From Nocardia ninae NBRC 108245 (GTDB lineage Bacteria > Actinomycetota > Actinomycetes > Mycobacteriales > Mycobacteriaceae): DNA of 64,000 nucleotides. Positions 9,573-19,014 of this stretch are shown piece by piece. Position 1 is the first letter of the stretch. Each line of letters starts with the position of its first letter. The stretch lies in contig NZ_BJXA01000035.1 in the NCBI RefSeq assembly GCF_007990755.1, positions 22,820 through 86,819 of the forward strand. Reading direction: 5' to 3'. Under the pieces are notes generated by a model, which was given only the letters and a program-made list of their open reading frames with translations, was not told the origin of the DNA and made no database searches. A program made the translations under genes and the position numbers.

Positions 9573-10454
9573 ATGGCTTTACCGCAGGGGACCACTGGAT
9601 CGACGATGCCCCGGCGTCAGCTGGGGCGTCACTTGCGTGATCTGCGCAATCGCGCCCGGATGACCACCAGGACGGCGGCTCAGCAGCTGGAATGGTCGGA
9701 GGCCAAGATCTGGCGGATCGAGACGGGCCAAACCTCCTTGCGCAGCCTCGATGTCGAGGCGATGTGCAAGGTCTACGGCGCGCCGTCCGATCTGATCGGT
9801 CCGCTCACCGCCTTGGCGCGGGAGACCAAGGCGCGGGGGTGGTGGACCGCCTACGGTGACGTCATCGCCGAGGGTTTCGAGGTGTACATCGGTCTCGAGG
9901 AGGCGGCGTCCCGGCTGTCGACCTACGAGAACGAACTGGTGCCCGGCCTGTTGCAGACCGAGGCGTACACGCGGGCGATGCTGGCCGCCGCGCGCCCCGA
10001 TATGTCCGCGAGCGAGATCGATCGCCGGGTGCAGCTGCGGATGGCCAGGCAGGCCTTGGTCACCCGGGCCGACGCGCCGTTGCAGCTCGACGCGGTGATC
10101 AGCGAAAGCGTGCTGTGGCGCCGCATCGGCGGGGCCGAGGTGGCCGCCGGGCAGCTGGCGCACCTGCGGCAGATGTGCGACCTGCCCAACGTCGGCATCC
10201 GGGTGGTGCCACCGGATTCCGGCTACCACGAGGGCATGGACTCGGGCCGATTCGTCATGCTCGAATTCCCCGAGTTGCGCGTCGGCGAGCAGCCCGAGCC
10301 GCCGGTGGTCTACGTCGAGGCGTTCACCGGACCGGTCTACCTGGACAAGGACAACGACATCGACCGGTACCGAAGGGCTTTCGCGAGCCTGGGTGCGGTG
10401 GCGGTGGACGCGCGCGAAGGCATCGAAGCGGCGCGCGATAGCTGCACCGTCTGA
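9573..10454 (+). CDS. Helix-turn-helix regulator with DUF5753 (Scr1-like domain)
   Basis: This 293-residue protein has an XRE-type helix-turn-helix at residues 12-65 (LGRHLRDLRNRARMTT, ending WRIETGQT) and a DUF5753 domain from about residue 100 to the end, recognisable from WTAYGDV, YENELVPGLLQTE and the MDSGRFVMLEFPE region. Such proteins in Streptomyces (WhiJ-like, antitoxin-like) usually act with a small DUF397 protein encoded next door. Here no DUF397 gene is visible on either side, so it is an orphan. The start was chosen from the run of G residues (gagggggg) just upstream of the ATG. Confidence 0.85.
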   Translation: MALPQGTTGSTMPRRQLGRHLRDLRNRARMTTRTAAQQLEWSEAKIWRIETGQTSLRSLDVEAMCKVYGAPSDLIGPLTALARETKARGWWTAYGDVIAEGFEVYIGLEEAASRLSTYENELVPGLLQTEAYTRAMLAAARPDMSASEIDRRVQLRMARQALVTRADAPLQLDAVISESVLWRRIGGAEVAAGQLAHLRQMCDLPNVGIRVVPPDSGYHEGMDSGRFVMLEFPELRVGEQPEPPVVYVEAFTGPVYLDKDNDIDRYRRAFASLGAVAVDAREGIEAARDSCTV

Positions 10455-10487
10455 AGTTCGTTGTGCCTCAGCAGTTTCGGCTGGGTA

Positions 10488-10913
10488 TCAGCACTTTCGA
10501 CCGGGCGAGGGCCACGTGTCGCTCAGCACCGCACGGTGGGTGGGCAGCGCCTGCTGGTAGACCTCGCGGCCCTTCTCGGTGAGGCAGACGAACACGGCGC
10601 GCCGGTCCTCGGGGCACATGGTGCGCGAGACCAGGCCGTCGCGTTCCAGCCGGGCCACCGCGCGCGAGAGCGCGCTCTGGCTCAGGTAGATGTCGTTGGC
10701 CAGGTCGCTCATTCGATAGTCGCCACAGTTGGCGTCGACCAGCCGGTCCAGCGTCTCGAACTCGCTGAGTCCGATCCGATGCTGTCCCTGTAGCGCTTTT
10801 TCCAGTGCGCAACTCACCGTCGCATGCCGGTCGAGCAGCTCTCGCCACTCGCCAACCAGCCCGGTCGGCGCGACGGTGCGCCGGGCTGTCTCGATTGCCG
10901 ACGGGTTCGACAT
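10488..10913 (-). CDS. MarR-family transcriptional regulator
   Basis: This 141-residue winged-helix protein has a MarR core: the recognition helix YLSQSALSRAVARLERDGLV (about 80-99) followed by the wing MCPEDRRAVFVCLTEKG. It diverges from the MFS exporter gene at 10999, and the 85-bp gap holds a perfect 10-bp inverted repeat (10951-10976), the probable operator. It is therefore very likely the local repressor of the exporter, and of itself, released by an aromatic or phenolic ligand. The ligand is unknown. Confidence 0.88.
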   Translation of the reverse strand: MSNPSAIETARRTVAPTGLVGEWRELLDRHATVSCALEKALQGQHRIGLSEFETLDRLVDANCGDYRMSDLANDIYLSQSALSRAVARLERDGLVSRTMCPEDRRAVFVCLTEKGREVYQQALPTHRAVLSDTWPSPGRKC

Positions 10914-10950
10914 GGCCCCATCCTAGTGGCCGCCGGAGGTCTATGCAACT

Positions 10951-10976
10951 GCATTAAATGTGTTGGCATTTAATGC
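10951..10976. promoter_or_regulatory. Putative MarR operator, perfect inverted repeat
   Basis: The arms GCATTAAATG (10951-10960) and CATTTAATGC (10967-10976) are exact reverse complements separated by six bases. The site sits between the divergent marR-type gene (start 10913) and the exporter gene (start 10999). AT-rich palindromes of this size are typical MarR targets. It would cover the exporter promoter. Confidence 0.75.
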
Positions 10977-10998
10977 GTGCGCATGTAACGTACCCCGC

Positions 10999-12462
10999 AT
11001 GACTTCACCGGCAACCCCGGCGGCCGCCTCCGCGACCGACGCGAATGTATGGACTACCCGGCTTTGGGGCATGCTGATCACGCTGTGCATCGTGCTGTTC
11101 CTCGATGGCCTCGACGTCTCGATGATCGGCGTGGCGCTGCCGTCCATCGGCAATGAATTGGATCTCTCGACCTCCACCCTGCAGTGGCTGGTCAGCGGCT
11201 ACATCCTCGGCTACGGCGGCCTGCTGCTGCTCGGCGGACGCACCGCCGACCTGTTCGGGCGCCGCAAGGTCTTCCTGATCGCACTGGCCGTCTTCGCCGT
11301 CGCCTCGCTGGCCGGTGGCCTGGTCAGCTCCGGGCCGCTGCTCATCCTCACCCGATTCATCAAGGGCCTGGCCGCCGCGTTCACCGCGCCGACCGGCCTG
11401 TCGATCATCACCACCAACTTCGCCGAGGGCCCGGCCCGTAACAAGGCGCTGTCCATCTACACCGTGTTCGGCGCGGGCGGTTACTCCTCCGGCCTGCTGT
11501 TCGGTGGCCTGATGACCGGGGTCGGCTGGCGCTGGACCTTCCTGCTGCCGGTCCCGATCGCGCTGGCCGCGCTGGCCGCCGCGTGGGTGCTGGTCCCGAA
11601 GGACAAGCCCGCCGAAGAAGGCGGCCACGACCTGTTCGGCGCGCTGCTGTCCACCTCCGCGATGCTGCTGCTGGTCTACACCGTCGTCACGGCGCCGGAG
11701 GCGGGCTGGGCGTCCGCACGCACCCTCGGCTCGTTCGCCGCGGTGCTGGTCTTGTTCGTCGGCTTCGTCGCGGTGGAGAAGCGGGTCAAGCACCCGCTGG
11801 TCCGGCTCGGCATCCTGCGCAAGGTCTCGCTGGTCCGCGCCAGCCTGGCGATCGTCGCGGTGGCCGGTTCCTACTTCAGCTGGCAGTTCATCGTGACCCT
11901 GTACATGCAGGACACCCTGGGCTGGTCGCCGCTGAAGCTGTCGATGGCGCTGCTGCCGGTCGGTCTGATGGTCGCGTTGTCCGCGGTGTTCTCCGACAAG
12001 CTGGTCGACCGGTTCGGCACCGGCCCGATCATCGGCGTCACCATGGCCGTGATGGCCGTCGGCTACCTGATGTTCCTGCGACTGGACACCGCGCCGTCGT
12101 ACTGGACGATGCTGCTGCCCGCGATCATGCTGATCGGCATCGGCTGGGTCGGCTTCCCCGCCATCAACATTCAGGCGACCAACGGGATCGACGACGACGA
12201 ACAGGGTCTCGCGGCGGGCGTGCTGCAGACCTCGATGCAGGTCGGCGCGGCCATCGTGCTCGCCGTGACCACCGCGATCATCGCGTCGGGCAGCCACGGT
12301 GACACCTCGCCCACCGCGATGCTGGATACCTACCGCCCCGGCCTGATCTTCGCCGCGGCCGTCTCCATCGCCGGTGCGCTGGTTGCCCTTTCGGCCTTCT
12401 TCGTCAAGCGCACCAAGCAGGCCGAGCGTGCTCCCGAACCGGAGCTCGAGCTCGTCGGCTGA
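10999..12462 (+). CDS. MFS multidrug exporter, DHA2 (14-TM) type
   Basis: Proton-driven efflux pump of 487 residues. Motif A between TM2 and TM3 reads GGRTADLFGRRKV, and TM1 carries the DHA2 motif LDGLDVSMIGVALPSI. About 14 hydrophobic helices are visible, with a polar C-terminal tail EPELELVG. The start at 10999 is preferred because an upstream in-frame ATG lies inside the operator palindrome; no ribosome-binding site is evident, so translation may be leaderless. It is controlled by the divergent MarR gene, and a strong hairpin terminator follows the stop. The exported drug or metabolite is unknown. Confidence 0.9.
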   Translation: MTSPATPAAASATDANVWTTRLWGMLITLCIVLFLDGLDVSMIGVALPSIGNELDLSTSTLQWLVSGYILGYGGLLLLGGRTADLFGRRKVFLIALAVFAVASLAGGLVSSGPLLILTRFIKGLAAAFTAPTGLSIITTNFAEGPARNKALSIYTVFGAGGYSSGLLFGGLMTGVGWRWTFLLPVPIALAALAAAWVLVPKDKPAEEGGHDLFGALLSTSAMLLLVYTVVTAPEAGWASARTLGSFAAVLVLFVGFVAVEKRVKHPLVRLGILRKVSLVRASLAIVAVAGSYFSWQFIVTLYMQDTLGWSPLKLSMALLPVGLMVALSAVFSDKLVDRFGTGPIIGVTMAVMAVGYLMFLRLDTAPSYWTMLLPAIMLIGIGWVGFPAINIQATNGIDDDEQGLAAGVLQTSMQVGAAIVLAVTTAIIASGSHGDTSPTAMLDTYRPGLIFAAAVSIAGALVALSAFFVKRTKQAERAPEPELELVG

Positions 12463-12483
12463 ACTCCGACAGCCGATACGGAG

Positions 12484-12520
12484 CAGGCCGGTGCCACCGC
12501 GAGGTGGTGCCGGCCTGTTT
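12484..12520 (+). terminator. Rho-independent-like terminator after the MFS gene
   Basis: A 15-pair stem (arms 12484-12498 and 12503-12517, two G-T wobbles) with a four-base loop begins 21 bases after the exporter stop and is followed by TTT. It also lies just beyond the rmlC stop on the other strand, so it can serve both converging genes. Confidence 0.75.
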
Positions 12521-12528
12521 CGTGCTAC

Positions 12529-13077
12529 TCAGGAAAAGGGCGGTGCGGCAGTGTCTTTGGCCGAGCGGATGAAGGTCAGCGGGCTACCGTCGCGGCCGAC
12601 CGTCGGCCAGTCGATGCCGAGCTGCGGGTCGAAAGCGTCGATGTCCCTGTCGAACTCGGGCGTGTACTCCAGCGAGCACAGATAGGTGACGGTGGAGTTG
12701 TCCTCCAGCGAGAGGATCGCGTGGCCGAGGCCCTCGGACAGGAACATCGAGCGCCGGTCGACATCGTCGAGCAGCACGCTGTCCCAGCGCCCGTAGGTGG
12801 GTGAACCCGGGCGCAGGTCGACGACCACGTCGAGAAACGCACCGCGCACACAGGTTACGTACTTCGCCTGCCCCGGCGGATCCTCGGTGTAGTGGATGCC
12901 GCGCAGCACCCCGGCGGCCGAGACCGAGCAGTTCACCTGCCGCAGATCGAACGGCCGGCCCGTCACCTTCTCGAACTCCGAGGCCTTGAAGCCCTCGAGA
13001 AACATGCCGCGGCCGTCGCCGAGCTGGCGCGGGGTGATCACCCAGGCGCCGGGGACGTCGAGCTCCCGGAACTCCAT
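12529..13077 (-). CDS. rmlC: RmlC, dTDP-4-dehydrorhamnose 3,5-epimerase
   Basis: Cupin-fold epimerase of 182 residues and third step of dTDP-L-rhamnose synthesis. The active-site base His62 lies in LRGIHYT, with Lys72 following in GQAKYV and the VVDLRPGSPT strand after it, as in the family. ATG at 13077 was chosen; a GTG at 13083 overlapping the rmlA stop as GTGA is an alternative that would add two residues. It forms an rmlA-rmlC operon. dTDP-rhamnose is needed for the rhamnosyl linker between peptidoglycan and galactan. Confidence 0.95.
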   Translation of the reverse strand: MEFRELDVPGAWVITPRQLGDGRGMFLEGFKASEFEKVTGRPFDLRQVNCSVSAAGVLRGIHYTEDPPGQAKYVTCVRGAFLDVVVDLRPGSPTYGRWDSVLLDDVDRRSMFLSEGLGHAILSLEDNSTVTYLCSLEYTPEFDRDIDAFDPQLGIDWPTVGRDGSPLTFIRSAKDTAAPPFS

Positions 13078-13079
13078 GC

Positions 13080-13952
13080 TCACCAGTCCCGGCCGCGTTC
13101 GAGGATGTCGAGCAGGTAGCTGCCGTAACCGGAGCGGGTCAGCGGTTCGGCCAGCTTGCACAGCTGTTCGTCGTCGATGTAGCCCATCCGCCAGGCCACC
13201 TCCTCCGGCACGCCGATCTTGAGGCCCTGCCGCTCCTCGATGGTGCGCACGTAGTTGGCGGCGTCGAGCAGCGAATCGAAGGTGCCGGTGTCGAGCCAGG
13301 CCGTACCGCGCGCGAGCACGTCGACCCGGAGCCGATCCTGTTCCAGGTAGGCCCGATTGATGTCGGTGATCTCGTATTCGCCACGCGCGGACGGCTTCAG
13401 CGTGCGCGCGATCTCGACCACGTCGTTGTCGTAGAAGTACAGCCCCGGGATGGCGTAGTTCGAGCGCGGGGTCTTCGGCTTCTCCTCGATGGACACCGCG
13501 CGCCCCTCGGTGAACTCGACCACGCCGTACGCCGTCGGGTCCGATACCCAGTAGGCGAACACCGCGCCGCCGTCGATCCCGGCGAAGCGGTTCAGGCTGG
13601 TGCCGAGCCCCGGGCCGTGAAAGATGTTGTCGCCGAGCACCAGCGCCGCGTTGTCGGTGCCGATGTGGTCGGCGCCGAGCACGAAGGCGCGGGCCAGGCC
13701 GTCCGGCTCGGGTTGCACCACGTAGCTGATCGAGAGGCCGAACTGCGCGCCGTCGCCGAGCAGCCTGCCGAACGCGTCGGCGTCCTCGGGCGTGGTGATG
13801 ACGAGGATGTCGCGGATGCCCGCGAGCATCAGCGTGGACAGCGGGTAGTAGACCATGGGCTTGTCGTAGACCGGGACAAGCTGCTTGCTGACCCCGCGTG
13901 TGATCGGATGCAACCGGGAACCGGTGCCACCCGCCAAGATAATGCCCCGCAT
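13080..13952 (-). CDS. rmlA: RmlA, glucose-1-phosphate thymidylyltransferase
   Basis: First enzyme of dTDP-rhamnose synthesis, joining glucose-1-phosphate to dTTP. At 290 residues it has the normal family length. The nucleotide-binding signature [14 protein letters not shown] lies at residues 5-18, with [19 protein letters not shown] after it, the metal-binding LGDNIFHG near residue 110 and [20 protein letters not shown] near 160-180. It is followed by rmlC with a two-base gap to the ATG. Confidence 0.96.
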   Translation of the reverse strand: MRGIILAGGTGSRLHPITRGVSKQLVPVYDKPMVYYPLSTLMLAGIRDILVITTPEDADAFGRLLGDGAQFGLSISYVVQPEPDGLARAFVLGADHIGTDNAALVLGDNIFHGPGLGTSLNRFAGIDGGAVFAYWVSDPTAYGVVEFTEGRAVSIEEKPKTPRSNYAIPGLYFYDNDVVEIARTLKPSARGEYEITDINRAYLEQDRLRVDVLARGTAWLDTGTFDSLLDAANYVRTIEERQGLKIGVPEEVAWRMGYIDDEQLCKLAEPLTRSGYGSYLLDILERGRDW

Positions 13953-14077
13953 GACCAGGAGTCTGCCAGTTCGGCCTGCGCCAAGCGTCGGCGAGGTTCC
14001 GAGTGTTCGTCGAATTGATTACGGAATCGGCGTTCACGGTTTCCGGAGCGGTCGGTTCAGCGATTCTGTTGCTTAGG

Positions 14078-14114
14078 TCACACAAGCATGGTGTTCTGAA
14101 ACAACACTGTGTGA
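14078..14114. promoter_or_regulatory. Long inverted repeat upstream of the lipase-like gene
   Basis: The outer arms TCACACA (14078-14084) and TGTGTGA (14108-14114) are exact, and inner arms GTGTT (14091-14095) and AACAC (14103-14107) are nested in the same interval. It lies between the divergent rmlA and hydrolase genes and could be a regulator-binding site. No regulator gene is adjacent, so the protein that would bind is unknown. Confidence 0.4.
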
Positions 14115-14188
14115 GATGTCAGCGCCGACAGCTCGCCTGGGACCGCTCGGTCGTGGCTCGGCGCGCCAGTTGGTGAGGTAGGTGCGCG

Positions 14189-15181
14189 ATGGCAGCGACC
14201 AGGGTCGGCGAGTCAGCCACTGTCATGAATCCGGAAAATCTGAGTGCCCCCGCGCGTCTGGTCCTGGCGGCCTGCCTCGGCGTGGTCCGTCCCGCGTTGC
14301 GCGCCGCACCGATCACCCGCGCGACCATCCCGATCGGTGCGCTGGCGATCGACACCCTCGCCAGGTTGCGGCCGGAGCCCCAGGGGATCGATCGGGAGCA
14401 GGTGTCGCTCAACGGTTTCCGGATGGAGATCGTGCGGCCCGCGGGCGCGGCCAGGGCACTGCGCCACGGTGCCCTGCTGTACATGCACGGCGGCGGATTC
14501 GCAGTTTGCGGGTTGCGTACCCACCGGCCGGTCGCGGCGAGCCTGGCGCGGCGCACGGGCCTGCCCGTGGTGAACGTCGACTATCGGCAGTTGCCGAGCA
14601 AGCGCATCACCAACTCGGTCGACGACTGTCTCACCGCCTACCGCTGGCTGCTGCGCCACGGCGCGGACGCCCGCCGGATCGTCTTCGCCGGTGACTCGGC
14701 GGGCGGCTACCTGGCCTTCGCCACCGCACTGCGCGCGATCGAGGAGGGCCTGCCCGCCCCCGCCGGACTGGTCGGGCTGAGTCCGCTGCTGGACCTGGAT
14801 TACGCGGCGAAGCGAACCCACATGAATGTGCGGAAAGATCCGTACATCCCGCTGCTCGCCCTGGAAGCCGTCGTCCGCATCGGTGCGGAGACCGACGGAA
14901 AACTCGATCCGCTGCTGTCCCCGGTCAACGGGCTGCTGGCGGGCCTGCCGCCGGTGCTGCTGATCGCCGCCGAAGACGAGGTGCTCCGGTACGACTGCGA
15001 GTTGATGGCGCAGCGGCTCACCACGGCAGGCGTACCGAACGCGGTAGAGCTCTGGCGCGGCCAAGTGCACGCGTTCATGAGCATCGCGCCGAGTCTGCCG
15101 GAGAGCAGGGCGGCCCTGGCCAGGGTGTCGCGCTTCGTCCGGGCTCGGATCGAGGAAGGCCAACAGGCGCGGACGGCGTAA
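14189..15181 (+). CDS. Alpha/beta hydrolase, hormone-sensitive-lipase family
   Basis: Esterase or lipase of up to 330 residues. The oxyanion-hole motif HGGGF lies at 100-104 and the nucleophile elbow GDSAGG at 168-173 (Ser170); the acid is probably the Asp in AAEDEVLRYD and the base the His in QVHAFMS near residue 300. This set is diagnostic of the HSL (lipase family IV) group, which is abundant in mycobacteria and Nocardia as LipN- or LipW-like enzymes. The start may instead be the ATG 36 bases downstream (MNPENLS). No signal peptide is seen, so it is probably cytoplasmic. The substrate is unknown. Confidence 0.85.
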   Translation: MAATRVGESATVMNPENLSAPARLVLAACLGVVRPALRAAPITRATIPIGALAIDTLARLRPEPQGIDREQVSLNGFRMEIVRPAGAARALRHGALLYMHGGGFAVCGLRTHRPVAASLARRTGLPVVNVDYRQLPSKRITNSVDDCLTAYRWLLRHGADARRIVFAGDSAGGYLAFATALRAIEEGLPAPAGLVGLSPLLDLDYAAKRTHMNVRKDPYIPLLALEAVVRIGAETDGKLDPLLSPVNGLLAGLPPVLLIAAEDEVLRYDCELMAQRLTTAGVPNAVELWRGQVHAFMSIAPSLPESRAALARVSRFVRARIEEGQQARTA

Positions 15182-15200
15182 GCCGGCCGGCCTGTCCAGG

Positions 15201-15235
15201 CGAGCCCCGTTCCGCTGTGGCCGGGACGGGGCTCG
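15201..15235 (+). terminator. Hairpin terminator after the hydrolase gene
   Basis: Exact 10-bp arms CGAGCCCCGT (15201-15210) and ACGGGGCTCG (15226-15235) start 20 bases downstream of the hydrolase stop. No T-run follows on the plus strand. Confidence 0.55.
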
Positions 15236-15252
15236 CGCATGCCGGGACCACG

Positions 15253-15285
15253 AAAAACCCCGCCCGGCAATGGCCGAGCGGGGTT
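15253..15285 (-). terminator. Terminator for the minus-strand glycine-zipper gene
   Basis: On the minus strand the 8-bp arms AACCCCGC and GCGGGGTT enclose a G/C-rich loop, and the second arm runs straight into TTTTT. This is a classical intrinsic terminator about 30 bases past the stop of the gene at 15314-16033. Confidence 0.7.
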
Positions 15286-15313
15286 CTGCTTCGTATTCGG
15301 TTGTGCGCGTTGC

Positions 15314-16033
15314 CTACTTGGCCGGGGCGGCCGGGGGAACGAAGGGGGCGTTGATGGTGGTGAAGTACTGAATCGCCGCACCGATCGCGACCGGGGCGGT
15401 CACGAGGATCTGGCCCGCGATGACGCCGAGGGCGCCCATGGCGGCCGCGCCGCCGAGGCAGCCTGCGATGATGCCGCCGACGAAGGGACCGAACAGGCCG
15501 ACGATGGTGCCGCCGACGATGACGCCGCCCAGCGCGCCACCGAGGACACAGCCGACGGCCGCGCCGCCGAGGCCACCGACGAGGGTGCCGATGGTGGCGC
15601 CCATCGAGATGGTGCTGGTCATCCGGCTCCAGGCCGCCTGCTCACGGTCGTACTCGTTCTTCCACGGCGCCTTGTCCTCGAACGGAAGCGCGACCGGCTT
15701 GTAGACGGCCTTGTTCATGTCGAGCTGCGGGGTGATGGTCGCGGTGCGGTCGGAGATGTCGGCCGCGAGCGGGAACTCGAAGTCGTCGAGGCGGAACTTC
15801 AGCGGCGTGCCCGCGACGGTGGTGCCGTTGGCGGCCTTGATCTTCAGCGCGTCGTCCTCGACGACCAGCGAGCCGGAGTCGATGGAGATGATCGATTGGG
15901 TGTCTGTTGCCTGGGACGTGAAATTGATCGGCGCCTCCGTCTCGGCGGCCGGTGCCGCGTTGACGGTGCCCGCAGTCACGCCGAGCGCGGCGATCAGCAG
16001 CGCCGAAGACACGGCGAATTTCCTCATCAGCAT
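15314..16033 (-). CDS. Secreted protein with C-terminal glycine-zipper membrane domain (DUF8020-like)
   Basis: 239 residues. A signal peptide (MLMRKFAVSSALLIAALG, cut after VNA-A near residue 27) is followed by a beta-rich domain of about 100 residues, a DREQAAWSRM segment, and then a roughly 70-residue region full of GxxxG repeats (about 145-215), which should form tightly packed membrane helices. I recall several such proteins per Nocardia genome, all of unknown role. The start at 16033 is favoured by GAGG nine bases upstream; the ATG at 16027 is the alternative. It is monocistronic, with a T-rich terminator. The architecture suggests an envelope protein that inserts in, or oligomerises at, the mycomembrane; this is inference. 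Confidence 0.65.
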   Translation of the reverse strand: MLMRKFAVSSALLIAALGVTAGTVNAAPAAETEAPINFTSQATDTQSIISIDSGSLVVEDDALKIKAANGTTVAGTPLKFRLDDFEFPLAADISDRTATITPQLDMNKAVYKPVALPFEDKAPWKNEYDREQAAWSRMTSTISMGATIGTLVGGLGGAAVGCVLGGALGGVIVGGTIVGLFGPFVGGIIAGCLGGAAAMGALGVIAGQILVTAPVAIGAAIQYFTTINAPFVPPAAPAK

Positions 16034-16343
16034 GTGGTGCAACCTCAATGTGAAGCGTTCGGAGGGGACTAGACGATCGAAATCTAGACCAGCCAACGAG
16101 TGGTGAACGGGTTGTGACCTTTTATTCAAATTTTGTTCACCAAAGAGACTTGTCGCATGGTGGGGTCTCGGAAATGCACACTCTAAGTGCGGTTTTGGGC
16201 TGTAAACAGGACTGGATGTCCGACTTCTACTGAAGAGTAAGAGACGAAGGTCACAGAGCGCAACTCTGGCGGCATGGGCTAGTTCGATCGATAGAGCGCG
16301 CCTATCTCGAATCGATCACGCTGTGCCGAACCGGTGGAAGTAA

Positions 16344-17366
<1,023 letters not shown>

Positions 17367-17379
17367 CCGCACACCTGTC

Positions 17380-17425
17380 GATTTCCCACACCGAGATTCG
17401 CATGCGATTCCAGGTGCGGGAAATC
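17380..17425. terminator. Bidirectional hairpin between rmlB and the DUF2142 gene
   Basis: Arms 17380-17392 and 17413-17425 pair at 12 of 13 positions around a 20-base loop. The hairpin sits between the two converging stops. No strong T-run follows on either strand, so termination efficiency is uncertain. Confidence 0.5.
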
Positions 17426-17439
17426 AATAACGGTGCGGC

Positions 17440-19014
17440 TCAGCCCCAGACGATGTCGTAGTACTTCCAGACCGCGCCGATGAGGGCGATCACGGTGGCG
17501 ACGATGATGGTGACGGCGGGGCCGACGGTCGGCGTGCGGCCCGCGATGTTGGTGAGCCGCAACGGCATCCAGCGCAGCAGCACCGCGAAGGCGACGATCG
17601 CCAGCGGCACGAAGTAGCGGCCCTGCACACCGTCGATGATGTAGTAGCCGACCGGCGTGAACGACATGTACAGCGTCACGTAGATCATCGCCACGCTGGC
17701 CGCCACGGTCAGCGCGACGAGCAGGGTGCGCCGGAAGGTGGCCGCGCTCAGTCGATCCGCGACACCGATGCTCACCGCGAAGGCGAACAGGCAGGCCAGC
17801 ATCGTCAGCGCGGGGACATCGATGTAGGCGAAACCGAGCTCGCCGAAGAACTGGCTGAACCACCGTTGGTCGCGCAGTGCGATGCTCTCGCCGAACACGG
17901 AGATGAAATGCCCTGGGTCGGTGAGAATTCCGCGCAGCTGCTCGCCCGGCTGCACCGAGCGCCACTGGTGCTCGGGTCGCATCAGGCCCATGCCGTCGCC
18001 GGTGGGTGCCGCGATCTTCATCCACGCGGCGAAGACCAGACCGCCCGCTGCCGCGAAGGCCCACGGAATCCAGCGCCGCCAGCCGGTGAAACCGAGCCGG
18101 TCCGCGGGCACCAGCACCACCAGCATCGCGAGCAGCACATAGGTCGGCTTGCTCACCGGCAGCAGGATCGTCGCGGCAAGCAGCGCACCGGTTTCCACCC
18201 GACCGAGCTGGTCGCCGAGGAACAGCGCCTTTACCAGCAGCGCCGACACCATGATGGCCAGCGCGTTGGTCATGGTGTCCGCCGTGACGGTGCCCGCCTG
18301 GAACACCGCGATCGGCAGCACCGCGACGGTGAACGCCAGCCACTGCACTCGATGCCTGCGCAGCGCGTACAGCCCGAAGCCGACCACCGTCAGGTAGGCG
18401 AGCAGACCGGCGAGCCTGGTCAGTGCGATCATTCCGCCGACGTCGAGCCCGAACAGCTCGGCCAGTCGAATACCCACGGCCGCAGGGATATACGGCACCG
18501 GCGAGTAGGCGGCGGTGTTGGTGAACCAGACCGGTTCGGTGGCGTCGGAGACCGCGGCCCCGCCGAGCCGGTCGTAGGCACCCGGGTCCTCGACCATCGA
18601 GCCCGGCTCTTCGGGGTTGGTCGTGTAGTCGCGCAGCGCGTAACCCATTACGGCGGTGATGCTTTTCGGCACATCGCCGCCGTAGGCGACGCCGCGGGTG
18701 TCGTGAATCTGCTGTGGCAACAGCCCGCCGTGCGCGACCTGGTAGGCGCGGCCGAACTGGGTGATCTCGTCGTGGCCCCAGAAGGGCGGCGTGAGAACGG
18801 TGAACAGCCCGCCGAAGATCGCGACGAGCACGGTGAACGCGACCGTTGCCCCGCCGAGACGCGTCACGATCCGGGCGCCGAAGTCACGGGCCGATCCGGA
18901 CTTGGCAGGAGCCTCGACCGAGGTGGTCTTCGTCGACCCGTTGGTCGATTCAGCAGCCGATTCGTCCAGCGCCGGTGTCGAATTCGATTCGGTGTCCTCC
19001 GCCGCGGTGGTCAC
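17440..19014 (-). CDS. DUF2142 multi-pass membrane protein, probable GT-C-type glycosyltransferase
   Basis: 524 residues with about 60 hydrophilic N-terminal residues and then 10-12 membrane helices. The first periplasmic loop carries WGHDEITQFGRAYQVAHGG, the kind of acidic loop that holds the catalytic residue in GT-C enzymes using polyprenyl-phosphate sugars. DUF2142 proteins are commonly found in cell-surface polysaccharide clusters. The gene overlaps the upstream GT2 gene by four bases (19011-19014), so the two are co-translated. With the GT2 and the nearby GtrA gene it would supply the final transfer step of a lipid-linked sugar to a wall polymer. The sugar and acceptor are unknown. Confidence 0.75.
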   Translation of the reverse strand: MTTAAEDTESNSTPALDESAAESTNGSTKTTSVEAPAKSGSARDFGARIVTRLGGATVAFTVLVAIFGGLFTVLTPPFWGHDEITQFGRAYQVAHGGLLPQQIHDTRGVAYGGDVPKSITAVMGYALRDYTTNPEEPGSMVEDPGAYDRLGGAAVSDATEPVWFTNTAAYSPVPYIPAAVGIRLAELFGLDVGGMIALTRLAGLLAYLTVVGFGLYALRRHRVQWLAFTVAVLPIAVFQAGTVTADTMTNALAIMVSALLVKALFLGDQLGRVETGALLAATILLPVSKPTYVLLAMLVVLVPADRLGFTGWRRWIPWAFAAAGGLVFAAWMKIAAPTGDGMGLMRPEHQWRSVQPGEQLRGILTDPGHFISVFGESIALRDQRWFSQFFGELGFAYIDVPALTMLACLFAFAVSIGVADRLSAATFRRTLLVALTVAASVAMIYVTLYMSFTPVGYYIIDGVQGRYFVPLAIVAFAVLLRWMPLRLTNIAGRTPTVGPAVTIIVATVIALIGAVWKYYDIVWG

